Shown here: piece by piece, positions 6,721 through 16,782 of the stretch
Layout of the letters: each line of letters opens with the position of its first letter
Position numbering within the stretch: position 1 is the stretch's first letter
Assembly (NCBI RefSeq): GCF_900112395.1
Contig: NZ_FOLN01000014.1
Coordinates: 1-64,000, forward strand
Origin: Algibacter lectus
GTDB taxonomy: Bacteria > Bacteroidota > Bacteroidia > Flavobacteriales > Flavobacteriaceae
Direction: 5' to 3'
Length of the DNA: 64,000 nt
Made by a program: the position numbers and the translations under genes
The notes under the pieces: model-generated
Databases searched by the model: none
The model's input: only the letters and a program-made list of their open reading frames with translations
Told to the model about the DNA's origin: nothing

Positions 6721-7283
6721 TGAAAAAAGTATTACTAGTTGCTGCGATGGCAGTTTTTGGGTTAACACAAGTGACTGCTCAAGATGTTCGATTTGGTGCT
6801 AAATTAGGGTTGAACTTTGCTTCAATCACTGGAGATAACACCGATGGGTTTGATTCGGTAACGTCTTTTAATTACGGACTTGTGGCTGAGGTGCCACTTT
6901 CGGAAAAATTCTCCTTTCAACCTGAGGTTTTATATTCTGGTCAGGGTTTTTCTTTGGGATCCGATGAGTCTGATACGGTTCAGTTAGATTATCTAACCGT
7001 GCCGTTAATGGGGAAGTATTACTTAACTAAAGGCTTAAGTTTAGAAGCCGGACCGCAAGTAGGTTTTTTAGTTTCTGCTAAGCAAGACGATGTTAATCTA
7101 AAAGATAGTTACAAAGGTTTAGATTTAGGTGTCAACTTTGGATTGGGCTATAAATTAGACAACGGGCTTAATTTTTCAGCACGCTATAATGTAGGTTTAT
7201 CAGATGTTAATGATGTCGATAGCTTTAATGACAAATATAAAAACGGAGTTATGCAAGTGTCTATTGGTTATTTCTTTTTCTAA
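6721..7283 (+). CDS. Outer-membrane beta-barrel (PorT/OmpW-like) protein
   Basis: A 187-residue secreted protein: signal peptide with cleavage after VTAQ, then DVRFGAKLGLNFASITGD and alternating hydrophobic/polar strands ending in an aromatic C-terminus (SIGYFFF), as required for barrel insertion. It belongs to the small outer membrane beta-barrel family common in Bacteroidota. Segments FSFQPEVLYSGQGF, LTVPLMGKYYLTKGLSLEAGPQVGFLVS and NVGLSDV are typical. The in-frame start 139 bases upstream would add an implausible leader. A paralogue lies at 16177-16758. Likely structural or small-molecule permeation role; substrate unknown. Confidence 0.82.
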
Positions 7284-7309
7284 AACAAACAGCATAAATT
7301 AAGATATTT

Positions 7310-7340
7310 AAAACCGAGGCCTAGTGTTTCGGTTTTTTTT
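7310..7340 (+). terminator. Rho-independent terminator
   Basis: AAAACCGA (7310-7317) pairs with TCGGTTTT (7329-7336) and runs into eight T residues. It ends the beta-barrel transcript and faces the minus-strand exonuclease gene. Confidence 0.75.
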
Positions 7341-7345
7341 GAGTT

Positions 7346-8011
7346 TTAGCCGTGTAGTAAATAGCCCCATTTTAAATGCTTGCGCTTGTCTAATCGGGAA
7401 AGGATTTTTAAAAATATCATAGCCGTTATTAAGGCATCGCCACTAGCAGTATGTCTATCTACTTTAGGTACGTTAAGTTCTTTGCATAAATCGTCTAGCG
7501 AATAATGTTTTTGTAAGGTATCTTGATATATTTTATGTTTAGATTTTTTGAAGAGCACACCAGTGTCGATAAACTTGTTTTTTAGTTTTCCTAAACCATT
7601 GCGTAGCATCATTTCATTCATCATGTTTTTATCAAAACCAGCATGGTGAGCAACAAGTACACTGTTTTGAATGTATTCTAAAAAAGCTTTAATAGCTTCT
7701 AGTTCGGTTACTTTTTCATAATCTCCGTTTTTCATGAGACCATGTATTTTTACAGTTTCAGATTTAAAAATATCCTGATGTATATAAAGCTCAAAACTGT
7801 TACTTACAGGTATGGTTTTATGAACGATAGATACCGCGCCAATAGATAGCACACGATCTTCCTTTTTATCAAAACCTGTAGTTTCCGTATCAAAAGCTAC
7901 AAAACGCGTATCCTCAATTAGACCTTTAGCTTTCTTTTTAAAACGCTCTAAATAGGCCAAATAAAATTCGGGATAATTGTCTTGTTTCTTTTTAAACCAA
8001 TTAAATTCCAT
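7346..8011 (-). CDS. DEDDh 3'-5' exonuclease (DnaQ/PolC epsilon-like)
   Basis: A 221-residue nuclease of the DNA polymerase III epsilon family. All exonuclease motifs are visible: ExoI FVAFDTETTGFD (about 38-49, metal-binding D and E), ExoII LVAHHAGFDKNMM (about 118-130), ExoIII HTASGDALITA (His and Asp, about 191-201). It lacks polymerase-binding extensions, so it probably acts as a stand-alone proofreading or repair nuclease. Its start is 1 base from the stop of the upstream cNMP/CBS/DUF294 gene, so the two form an operon. This pairing recurs in other bacteria, often beside acetate-metabolism genes, though none are here. Confidence 0.88.
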   Translation of the reverse strand: MEFNWFKKKQDNYPEFYLAYLERFKKKAKGLIEDTRFVAFDTETTGFDKKEDRVLSIGAVSIVHKTIPVSNSFELYIHQDIFKSETVKIHGLMKNGDYEKVTELEAIKAFLEYIQNSVLVAHHAGFDKNMMNEMMLRNGLGKLKNKFIDTGVLFKKSKHKIYQDTLQKHYSLDDLCKELNVPKVDRHTASGDALITAMIFLKILSRLDKRKHLKWGYLLHG

Positions 8012-8012
8012 T

Positions 8013-9926
8013 TTAGATAAAGTTTTTTAAATCGAAACGTAATTTTAAAGTCTCTTGTATATCGTGTATCGGTTTAAAACAGCGCTTTAATTTTAGTTTT
8101 TCTTCCTTAGTTAAAGTTTCTAGTTTTATAAACTTCCCGGAGTTGTTGTGCAGTAAACCTTGTTTGGTTTTAAATTTAGACAAAGCCTTAAAAGCATAAG
8201 CGCAAGACTCGTAAAGTTCTTTGTTGTTCGGGTCTATTTCTGCCATTTTTTCGTAGCGCTCGTAAGTGTTGTTTACGTTTTTAATTTGATTGCTTAGCAC
8301 CAGTAAACGTGCAGCATCAATTAAAGGCATTAAACCACGACTTTTAATATTAAACAAATCTTTTTGTTCACCATTTTGTTCAACTAAAAACTGTTTGAAA
8401 ATACCAAGAGGCGTAGGGCTTTTAATAGCCTCGCTACCCAGGAATTTGTAGAAAAGGCTCGATCCGCCTAAGGCTTCAAAAATACTTTCCGATAAGGTGT
8501 CTACTAATTTTTCATTACCATAAACACCAGAGTAATCAAAGAAAATAGAGGATAGTAAAATAGCCTTATCATCTGGACTTAAAATCCAATTCTGAAATTG
8601 TGTTTTCCATTTAGAAATCGATTTACACCATTCCGGGTTAACCGCCATCATATCAGCTTCACAATATTCAAAACCAATTTTATTAAGCGATTTTGTTACA
8701 TATTTAGCCAGTTGTAAAAAGTAAGCCTGAGTTTCTTCATACTTATCTTCAGGAACATCTTCAAACACCAAAGCATTGTCTTGGTCTGTAAACAATAGTT
8801 GTTCTCTTCTGCCTTGGCTACCTAAGGCAAGCCAAGAAAAAGCAACTGGTGGCTCGGTTGGCATTTTCTTTAAAGCAATTTCAATGGCACGAATGGTTAC
8901 GGCATCATTAATTTCCGAAATAACATTAATAATATGTGTTAACGGAATATTTTGTTCTAAATAACTTTTAAGTAATGTGTTCGCTTTTAAGCGTGCTATA
9001 CGAAGTTTTTTGGTACGGTTGGCACGTTTTATTTCTTTTAAAATTACCGAAGGTGTGTTTCCTAAAGTCACTAAAACATCATGGTGGGTAAGTACACCAA
9101 TTAGGCGCGAGTTTACCGTACCATCTTTGGTAATGCATAAATGCCCAATACTGTTTTTTATCATTTTTAGTTGGCCATCGGCAACCGTTAAATCTTTTTT
9201 AGCTGTAATTACCGGCGAACTCATAATATTGGTAACTGCTGTGGTAATCGGGAATTTACCCGTTGCAATTTTATTTTTTATATCACTATTGGTAATAATA
9301 CCAACAGGTTTTTTATTGTCCACAACAATAATACAACCAATTTTATGGGTACACATTAGGCTAGCAGCCTCTTGCAATGTAGATGTTTTAGCACAGGTAA
9401 TTGGTGTTTTTGTATAGTTTGCCGTTTGGAAATTTACAATGTCTTGCGATGTGTTAGGCAAGTAATCTTTAAAAATGGCATTATTTTCCTCGGTAGTGTA
9501 AGAGTCGTACGCATTTGTCGCAAAAGCCGTAATAAGGTATTTGTAAACCTTAGCATTATTCTCTGTAGCACTTTGGAAATTTTTAATAGGCAAGGCGTAA
9601 ATAATAGTTTCCTCGTTTGCCGTAGCCGTTAATTTGTAATTTTCGCGCGCAATAAGTGGGCGCACGCCAAAAATATCGCCAGTATCATTAATAGTAACCA
9701 GCTCTTGCGTGTCGTTTTCTGTATGAAACAAGCTAATAGCACCCGCGCGCACAATATAGAAATACTCGTTTGCTGGTTGGTCTGCCTTAAACAAAGTGTC
9801 GCCTTTTTCCAGATACACAATAACAACCTCCTCTGCAATTTCTAAAAGCTTTTTAAACTTTATTAAATCGAAGGGCGGATAAATTTTTAAGAAATCGCAA
9901 ACACGTTCAGCAATCGAGTTTTTCAT
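8013..9926 (-). CDS. cNMP-binding / CBS-pair / DUF294 putative nucleotidyltransferase
   Basis: A 637-residue cytoplasmic signalling protein with four parts: an N-terminal cyclic-nucleotide-binding-like domain (about 15-140, FYIVRAGAISLFHTE), a pair of CBS domains (about 170-290, HKIGCIIVVDNKKPVGIIT and LIGVLTHHDVL), a DUF294/GlnD-type nucleotidyltransferase (about 340-480) with LGSQGRREQLLFTDQDNAL carrying the GS...R and D.D motifs, and a helical DUF294 C-terminal domain. Such proteins are thought to transfer a nucleotide to a partner in response to adenine-nucleotide or cNMP binding; the partner is unknown. It is the first gene of a two-gene operon with the exonuclease. Confidence 0.85.
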   Translation of the reverse strand: MKNSIAERVCDFLKIYPPFDLIKFKKLLEIAEEVVIVYLEKGDTLFKADQPANEYFYIVRAGAISLFHTENDTQELVTINDTGDIFGVRPLIARENYKLTATANEETIIYALPIKNFQSATENNAKVYKYLITAFATNAYDSYTTEENNAIFKDYLPNTSQDIVNFQTANYTKTPITCAKTSTLQEAASLMCTHKIGCIIVVDNKKPVGIITNSDIKNKIATGKFPITTAVTNIMSSPVITAKKDLTVADGQLKMIKNSIGHLCITKDGTVNSRLIGVLTHHDVLVTLGNTPSVILKEIKRANRTKKLRIARLKANTLLKSYLEQNIPLTHIINVISEINDAVTIRAIEIALKKMPTEPPVAFSWLALGSQGRREQLLFTDQDNALVFEDVPEDKYEETQAYFLQLAKYVTKSLNKIGFEYCEADMMAVNPEWCKSISKWKTQFQNWILSPDDKAILLSSIFFDYSGVYGNEKLVDTLSESIFEALGGSSLFYKFLGSEAIKSPTPLGIFKQFLVEQNGEQKDLFNIKSRGLMPLIDAARLLVLSNQIKNVNNTYERYEKMAEIDPNNKELYESCAYAFKALSKFKTKQGLLHNNSGKFIKLETLTKEEKLKLKRCFKPIHDIQETLKLRFDLKNFI

Positions 9927-9947
9927 AAGTTGTTTTCGGTGTAAAAA

Positions 9948-10562
9948 TTATATTAATTTAAAATCTAAAAGTAGTTCACCTTCAATCGATGCTTGTAAAT
10001 GGTCACCTTTTACATTTAGTCCAACACCAGCTGCAGGTGTACCTGTAAAAATAATATCACCTTCTTTTAAGGTCATAAAACTCGATACATACGCTATAAT
10101 TTCAGCAAAATTATAAATCATAAAATCGGTGTTTCCAACTTGTTTTTGTTCACCATTAATAACCAAATCGAAATTAATATTGTTTAAATCTGGGAAGTTA
10201 GCAACAGGCTTAAAATCCGAAATAGGTGAGGCACCATCAAAACCTTTAGCTAAAGCCCAAGGACCTTTGTTTTCGCGGCTTGCAGCAAGTACATCTTTGG
10301 CAGTGTAATCAATACCAACAGCAATTTCCGAAATGTAACCGTTAGCATCTTCCAAGCTAATGTCTTTACCCGTTTTTCCAATTTTTATTACCAACTCTAG
10401 CTCGTAAGCCAATTGGTTTGTAATTGCCGGGAAAACAACATCCGTATTACCCGTTACAACGCTACTATCTGGCTTTGTGAAAATAACCTGTTTACCCGTT
10501 TTAATAGCGCTAATTTCAGATTTATCATTCACATAATTTTTTCCAATTCCAATAACTTTCAT
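9948..10562 (-). CDS. Fumarylacetoacetate hydrolase (FAH) family protein
   Basis: A 204-residue single-domain FAH-family enzyme, probably cytoplasmic and Mg-dependent. Motifs: MKVIGIGKNY at the start, QLAYELELVIKIG (about 49-61, containing the two metal-binding Glu of E.E), GIDYTAKD (about 88-95, Asp ligand) and IFTGTPAAGVG (about 172-182). Bacterial short members act as acylpyruvate hydrolases or oxaloacetate decarboxylases (FAHD1-like). Sequence alone does not choose between these. It is 22 bases upstream of the DUF294 gene on the same strand and may be transcribed with it. Confidence 0.88.
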   Translation of the reverse strand: MKVIGIGKNYVNDKSEISAIKTGKQVIFTKPDSSVVTGNTDVVFPAITNQLAYELELVIKIGKTGKDISLEDANGYISEIAVGIDYTAKDVLAASRENKGPWALAKGFDGASPISDFKPVANFPDLNNINFDLVINGEQKQVGNTDFMIYNFAEIIAYVSSFMTLKEGDIIFTGTPAAGVGLNVKGDHLQASIEGELLLDFKLI

Positions 10563-10652
10563 TTACTTAGTTTTTTAGTTTATCATCAAATTTTAAGAGA
10601 AAATAAAAGTAGTAAATAAGCCATTTAAAAAAGTGCTTTTCCTCGAAAATAA

Positions 10653-10756
10653 TTTGGGCGTTACCACAAGGGTCGGGCTTTTCGCAGTCGCTTTTTTGTG
10701 TTGCATAGGTGCAACCACACAAAAAGAGCTCCAACAAATGCTTCAATCCCTAACGC
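10653..10756. repeat. Dispersed intergenic repeat, copy 1
   Basis: Begins TTTGGGCGTTACC, then AAGGGTCGGGCTTTTCGC, then a hairpin whose core TTGCA-TAGG-TGCAA is flanked by TTTTTTGTG and CACACAAAAAGAG, and ends TTCAATCCCTAACGC. Almost identical to copy 2 at 28306-28410. It lies between the divergent FAH and ABC exporter genes. The remaining 140 bases before the ABC gene hold a TATCTTTA stretch (10860-10867) that could be its -7 box. Confidence 0.75.
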
Positions 10757-10900
10757 GGACTAGTCTGTTAAATTAAAACTTACAGCGAGTTGTAGTGTAA
10801 ATATGTTAGGTTGTTGTTAAAAAAAGCAAATGAAAATATGTCATAATCTCTACATGTGGTATCTTTATTGACTTGTATTCTCAATATACTAAAATTTCAC

Positions 10901-12673
10901 ATGCAACACCTTAAAGAATCCGCATCGCCTAAAGATAAAACAAAACAAAAAGTCACGATGGCTCAAGCCTTTAAAACTATTATTTGGCCACGCCGGAAAT
11001 TGGTTTTATTAGGTTTGTTGTTAATAGTAATTCGCAGTTTGGCGGGTTTAGTATTGCCATGGCAAAGTAAAGTATTGCTAGACGATGTTGTACCAAGCAA
11101 AGATATCTCGATGTTGTACAATTTAATAGGTATCGTTATTGCGGCCATTACAGTACAGGCGGTAACCTCGTTTTTACTAACACAAATTTTAAGCGTACAA
11201 GCTCAATATTTAATAAGCGAATTACGAGCTCAGGTACAGAAAAAAGTGCTTTCTCTGCCTATTAGCTTTTTCGATAATACTAAATCTGGTGCTTTAGTAT
11301 CTCGAATTATGAGCGATGTAGAAGGTGTGCGTAACTTAATCGGTACTGGTTTAGTACAGCTTGTTGGCGGATCGTTTACGGCTATTGTTTCTTTAGTGAT
11401 TTTAATAGATTTAAACCCATGGATGACACTTTTTGTATTCATCCCTTTGTCTATTTTTGGATATATCGCGCTTAGAGCCTTTAAATATATTCGTCCAATT
11501 TTTAGAAAACGCGGAAAAATTAACGCTGAGGTAAAAGGTAGACTTACCGAAACACTTGCTGGCGTACGTGTGATAAAAGCCTTTAATGCTGAGGAACAAG
11601 AAAATATTGTTTTTGAAAAAGGCGTTGATAAATTATTTCAGAATGTAAAAAAGAGTTTAACCGCAACGGCTTTAATGACGAGTTCTTCGACCTTTTTAAT
11701 AGGTGTTGCCACCACTGGTATTATGGGTATTGGTGGTTATTATATGATTTTAGGAGAAATGACCACTGGTGAGTTTCTTTTCTTCACCTTAGTACTTGGT
11801 TTTATGATTGCGCCTATTGTGCAAATGAGTAATATTGGTAGCCAACTTACCGAAGCTTTGGCTGGTTTAGATCGTACCGAAGAGCTTATGAATATGACGG
11901 CCGAAGAGGATAACGCGGCTCGAACCATAGAACTTAATACGTTAAAAGGTGATATAGAATTTGAGGATGTAACGTTCTCTTACGAGGAAGGAAAAGATGT
12001 CTTGCATAATATTAACTTTAAAGCGCCGGCAGGTTCGGTAACAGCTTTAGTTGGGAGTTCAGGATCTGGTAAATCCACTATAGCAGGACTTTCAGCAACG
12101 TTTTTAACGCCTCAAAAAGGTAAAGTTACTATTGATAATCAAGATTTATCTAAAGTAAGATTAAGTAGTTATCGCCAGCATTTAGGTGTGGTTCTGCAAG
12201 ATGAATTTTTGTTCGAAGGCAGCATAAGGCAAAATATTATGTTCCCGAGACCAAATGCTACAGAAGCCGAATTACAAAATGCTGTAAAAGCAGCTTATGT
12301 TAATGAGTTTACGGATAGATTTGACGACGGATTGGAAACATTAATAGGGGAGCGTGGCGTGAAACTTTCTGGCGGACAACGTCAACGTTTGGCTATTGCG
12401 CGTGCTATTCTTGCAAATCCGAAAGTTATTATTTTAGATGAAGCCACATCGAGTTTAGATACCGAAAGTGAAGCTTTAATTCAGAAGAGTTTATCTGAAT
12501 TAATAAAAGATAGAACCACTATAGTTATTGCACACCGTTTAAGTACAATTCGTAAAGCCGATCAGATTTTGGTTATTGAAGCTGGCCATGTTGTAGAACG
12601 CGGCACGCACGATGAACTTATCGCTTTAGGTGCACGTTATTATGATTTATATACATACCAAGCAAAAATTTAA
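10901..12673 (+). CDS. ABC exporter, fused permease and ATPase (MsbA-like)
   Basis: A 590-residue half-transporter that should dimerise in the inner membrane. The N-terminal ~310 residues hold six transmembrane helices; the coupling segment RLTETLAGVRVIKAFNAE is visible. The nucleotide-binding domain (about 345-590) has Walker A GSSGSGKST, Q-loop VLQDEFLFEG, signature LSGGQRQRLAIARA, Walker B VIILDEATSSLD and the switch IAHRLS. The family exports lipids, lipid A precursors or drugs; this one is closest to the MsbA/multidrug type and the substrate is not decidable. I prefer the ATG at 10901 over an upstream in-frame GTG-type start because a -7-like box lies at 10860. The next gene starts 3 bases after the stop. 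Confidence 0.9.
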   Translation: MQHLKESASPKDKTKQKVTMAQAFKTIIWPRRKLVLLGLLLIVIRSLAGLVLPWQSKVLLDDVVPSKDISMLYNLIGIVIAAITVQAVTSFLLTQILSVQAQYLISELRAQVQKKVLSLPISFFDNTKSGALVSRIMSDVEGVRNLIGTGLVQLVGGSFTAIVSLVILIDLNPWMTLFVFIPLSIFGYIALRAFKYIRPIFRKRGKINAEVKGRLTETLAGVRVIKAFNAEEQENIVFEKGVDKLFQNVKKSLTATALMTSSSTFLIGVATTGIMGIGGYYMILGEMTTGEFLFFTLVLGFMIAPIVQMSNIGSQLTEALAGLDRTEELMNMTAEEDNAARTIELNTLKGDIEFEDVTFSYEEGKDVLHNINFKAPAGSVTALVGSSGSGKSTIAGLSATFLTPQKGKVTIDNQDLSKVRLSSYRQHLGVVLQDEFLFEGSIRQNIMFPRPNATEAELQNAVKAAYVNEFTDRFDDGLETLIGERGVKLSGGQRQRLAIARAILANPKVIILDEATSSLDTESEALIQKSLSELIKDRTTIVIAHRLSTIRKADQILVIEAGHVVERGTHDELIALGARYYDLYTYQAKI

Positions 12674-12676
12674 TAC

Positions 12677-13195
12677 ATGAAAGTAACCGATTTAAGAACG
12701 ACCGAGTATCACGAGTATTACGCAGGCTACATAGGTAAGGTGCCAAAAACCTGGACTTTAAAAAAAGGTTTTGATTTAGGGAAAGCCGAAGTCGTTGAGT
12801 TTTTTAAGACTGTCCCAAGTGATAAGTTAGAGTATCGTTATGCCGAAAATAAATGGACTGTAAAAGAAGTGTTTCAGCATATTATAGATACCGAGCGTGT
12901 TATGGGGTATCGTTGTTTTAGAATGGCTCGTCACGATGCTACGGCTATGGCAGGTTTTGAGCAGGACGATTATATTAAGCCTTCTAAAGCTAATCAAAAA
13001 TCTATGGATATCTTGGTTGATGAGTATTTAAGCGTTCGCCAAAGTACAAATGCTTTAATACAGAGTTTAAGCGACGAAGATCTAGAATTTGTAGGGAATG
13101 CTAACGGAGCGGCGATGTCGTCAAGAGCAGTCGCCTTTATGATCTTAGGACACGAAATCTGGCATATTGATATCATAAAAGCGTTGTATTTGTAA
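12677..13195 (+). CDS. DinB-family (DUF664-like) protein
   Basis: A 172-residue four-helix-bundle protein of the DinB/YfiT superfamily. Probable metal ligands are three histidines: FQHIIDTERVMGYR (His about 67), and ILGHEIWHIDIIKALYL near the C-terminus (His about 157 and 161). Members are metal-dependent, often thiol-S-transferase-like enzymes of uncertain substrate. The gene follows the ABC exporter after 3 bases and is surely co-transcribed, which suggests a shared stress or detoxification role, though only by context. Confidence 0.82.
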   Translation: MKVTDLRTTEYHEYYAGYIGKVPKTWTLKKGFDLGKAEVVEFFKTVPSDKLEYRYAENKWTVKEVFQHIIDTERVMGYRCFRMARHDATAMAGFEQDDYIKPSKANQKSMDILVDEYLSVRQSTNALIQSLSDEDLEFVGNANGAAMSSRAVAFMILGHEIWHIDIIKALYL

Positions 13196-13375
13196 TTCAA
13201 AATATCAATTTTAAGACACTTTCTTCTTTTTAGTGTTTTGGAGTGTGCATTGTGGAGGTTTAAGTTTGATTTAAAGCCTTTTTTAAGCGATTTAAGACAC
13301 TTTTTGGAAATTAACAAATGTTAATAATTATTACGTGAAGTCGATAAACTGTATTTAAAATGCCATTTTAATTTG

Positions 13376-13420
13376 TATATTTGTTTGTATTCAAAAGGAT
13401 GCTCGATGGCATCTTTTTTT
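13376..13420 (+). promoter_or_regulatory. Promoter-like box followed closely by a terminator-like hairpin before gyrB
   Basis: TATATTTG (13376-13383) matches the Bacteroidota -7 box. Only about 15 bases later GATGC (13398-13402) pairs with GCATC (13409-13413), followed by seven T residues. Either this ends DinB-operon transcription, or a very short transcript or attenuator is made. The rest of the 343-base gap holds a further CCTG/CAGG hairpin (about 13484-13500) near gyrB and nothing else I can assign. Confidence 0.4.
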
Positions 13421-13535
13421 ATGCTAATGAAATACTGATTCTTTTTACATGGCGTAAACTAGAATATTAGATTTTCATTAATCCTGTATAAAAAGCAGGG
13501 TCTCATATTACTAATAAAATAATATCAATTCATAA

Positions 13536-15488
<1,953 letters not shown>

Positions 15489-15508
15489 AACATATTTATT
15501 TTATATAC

Positions 15509-15542
15509 AAAAGCGCCTGTCTAAATTTAGACAGGCGCTTTT
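15509..15542 (+). terminator. Bidirectional rho-independent terminator after gyrB
   Basis: A perfect palindrome with stem AAAAGCGCCTGTCT (15509-15522) pairing to AGACAGGCGCTTTT (15529-15542). T-tracts lie on both strands, between gyrB and the convergent small secreted-protein gene. Confidence 0.9.
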
Positions 15543-15597
15543 TATTTGGCTATTAATGTAGGACTAATTTGGGGCAAAATTTTTATAATATGTTTTT

Positions 15598-16062
15598 TTA
15601 GAATAATCCTAAGCCAACTCTTACGCTTGGCGTACTTACTCTAACTCTCGTGTTGACTGTACTTCTGTTATTATATCTATTATTGTAATAGTTGTTGCTA
15701 TAACCATAGTAGTAAAAAGAAGCATGATGGTAGTAATAGTCGCTGTGGTGGCAATGGTTGTCACAACGCTCGTAGTGGTTTGCATAAGCATCTTTTTTGC
15801 CTTTCATGTATGCGCGGTAAGCTTTTTTATCGTTTTTCTTCAAGTTCTTTTCGTAAGTTTTTTGATCTTCCCAAAAGGTTTCGTCGTCAGCTTTTGTTTC
15901 TGCTGAAAATTGTTGTTCGTATTTAGCATCTTCTAATGCTCGTTTTTGGTAATACGATGTTTTGTCAATTTGTTTTTCTTGAGAAACTTCTGCTTCTTGG
16001 CTGTATGTTACAAAAGAACTTCCTATGATTACTGCGAATACTAATGTTTTAAATAATGTCAT
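15598..16062 (-). CDS. Secreted His/Tyr/Asn-rich protein, ECF-promoter controlled
   Basis: Unrecognised 154-residue protein. A signal peptide ends about VTYSQ, followed by a charged helical part (about 22-92, rich in Lys, Glu, Asp, Gln) and a striking low-complexity stretch at about 93-135 with HCHHSDYYYHHASFYYYGY and then Asn/Tyr/Arg repeats. The C-terminus is VRVGLGLF. The His clusters and nearby Cys suggest metal binding at the cell surface or in the periplasm, which is inference. An ECF-type promoter motif at 16112-16139 reads into it and is shared with the fecR and lipoprotein genes. Convergent to gyrB. Confidence 0.65.
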   Translation of the reverse strand: MTLFKTLVFAVIIGSSFVTYSQEAEVSQEKQIDKTSYYQKRALEDAKYEQQFSAETKADDETFWEDQKTYEKNLKKNDKKAYRAYMKGKKDAYANHYERCDNHCHHSDYYYHHASFYYYGYSNNYYNNRYNNRSTVNTRVRVSTPSVRVGLGLF

Positions 16063-16111
16063 CTCTTTAAAATTTTAATGATTAATTAAGCTTTTAATAA
16101 GCCTTCATTAA

Positions 16112-16139
16112 TAAGACACCTTTAAATTAATTTACCCTA
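16112..16139 (-). promoter_or_regulatory. Predicted ECF-sigma promoter
   Basis: On the minus strand: TAGGGTAAA, 13 bases from GGTAAA to GTCTTA, ending GGTGTCTTA. The same arrangement, with the same 13-base spacing, lies before the lipoprotein gene (18781-18808) and fecR (19449-19476). About 50 bases separate it from the start of the gene at 15598-16062. Confidence 0.65.
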
Positions 16140-16176
16140 CGGGATATTTGTTTTTTTATTCGGAATTAGCTTTTTA

Positions 16177-16758
16177 TTACAAATTGAAACCTAAAGAAAA
16201 CTGCCAAACTCTATTTTGAGGAGATCCTTCATCATAAATATCTCCTAAGCCAAGATGATATCTCACGCCTAAACTTACGCCAGAGTTTGTTTTAAATCCG
16301 CCACCAAAATTCATGCCCCAATCAAAGTTGTTAGGTTCAAATTCTTGAGTAGTATCAAATACCCCAAAGCTACTATCAAATTCTTCCTTATGCGAAATAG
16401 CTAAGCCTGCTTGCGGTCCTGCTTCTAAATAGAAATTGTTGCTAGGATATATTTTTAATAATAGAGGTACATTGATGTAATCTAGCTTTTGTGTGAATGT
16501 GCCGCTATTATCTTGTAATTCATAGCCTTGTTGTGAGTATAAAAATTCAATTTGTAATGCGGCATTATCACTCAAAAAAGATTCACCATATATGCCAGCA
16601 TGAAAAGCATGCCTTTGTCCTGTTTCGGTTTCGCCATCAAAACTAACAGCTGCTAAATTATAACCGAATTTTATACCTGCGTTTGATGTTTTGTTTTGTG
16701 CGTTTATAGTGAGTAAGCTGCTTAAAGTTAATAAGCATGTTATTAGTAATGTTTTCAT
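16177..16758 (-). CDS. Outer-membrane beta-barrel (PorT/OmpW-like) protein
   Basis: A 193-residue barrel protein. The signal peptide ends at about TINAQ; the mature part starts NKTSNAGIKFGYNLAAVSFDG and shows alternating strands including ALQIEFLYSQQGYEL, YINVPLLLKIYPSNNFYLEAGPQAGLAIS and GVRYHLGLGDIYD, ending in FSLGFNL with a terminal hydrophobic residue. It is the same family as the protein at 6721-7283. The gene is 24 bases downstream of the metalloprotease gene on the same strand, so the two probably form an operon. Confidence 0.82.
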   Translation of the reverse strand: MKTLLITCLLTLSSLLTINAQNKTSNAGIKFGYNLAAVSFDGETETGQRHAFHAGIYGESFLSDNAALQIEFLYSQQGYELQDNSGTFTQKLDYINVPLLLKIYPSNNFYLEAGPQAGLAISHKEEFDSSFGVFDTTQEFEPNNFDWGMNFGGGFKTNSGVSLGVRYHLGLGDIYDEGSPQNRVWQFSLGFNL

Positions 16759-16782
16759 TTTAGTTGTTTTTTTAATTGAGGT

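Noticed and set aside
8776-9632. Plus-strand frames inside the DUF294 gene (up to 146 codons)
   Set aside because: They are antisense shadows of a gene with four clear domains.
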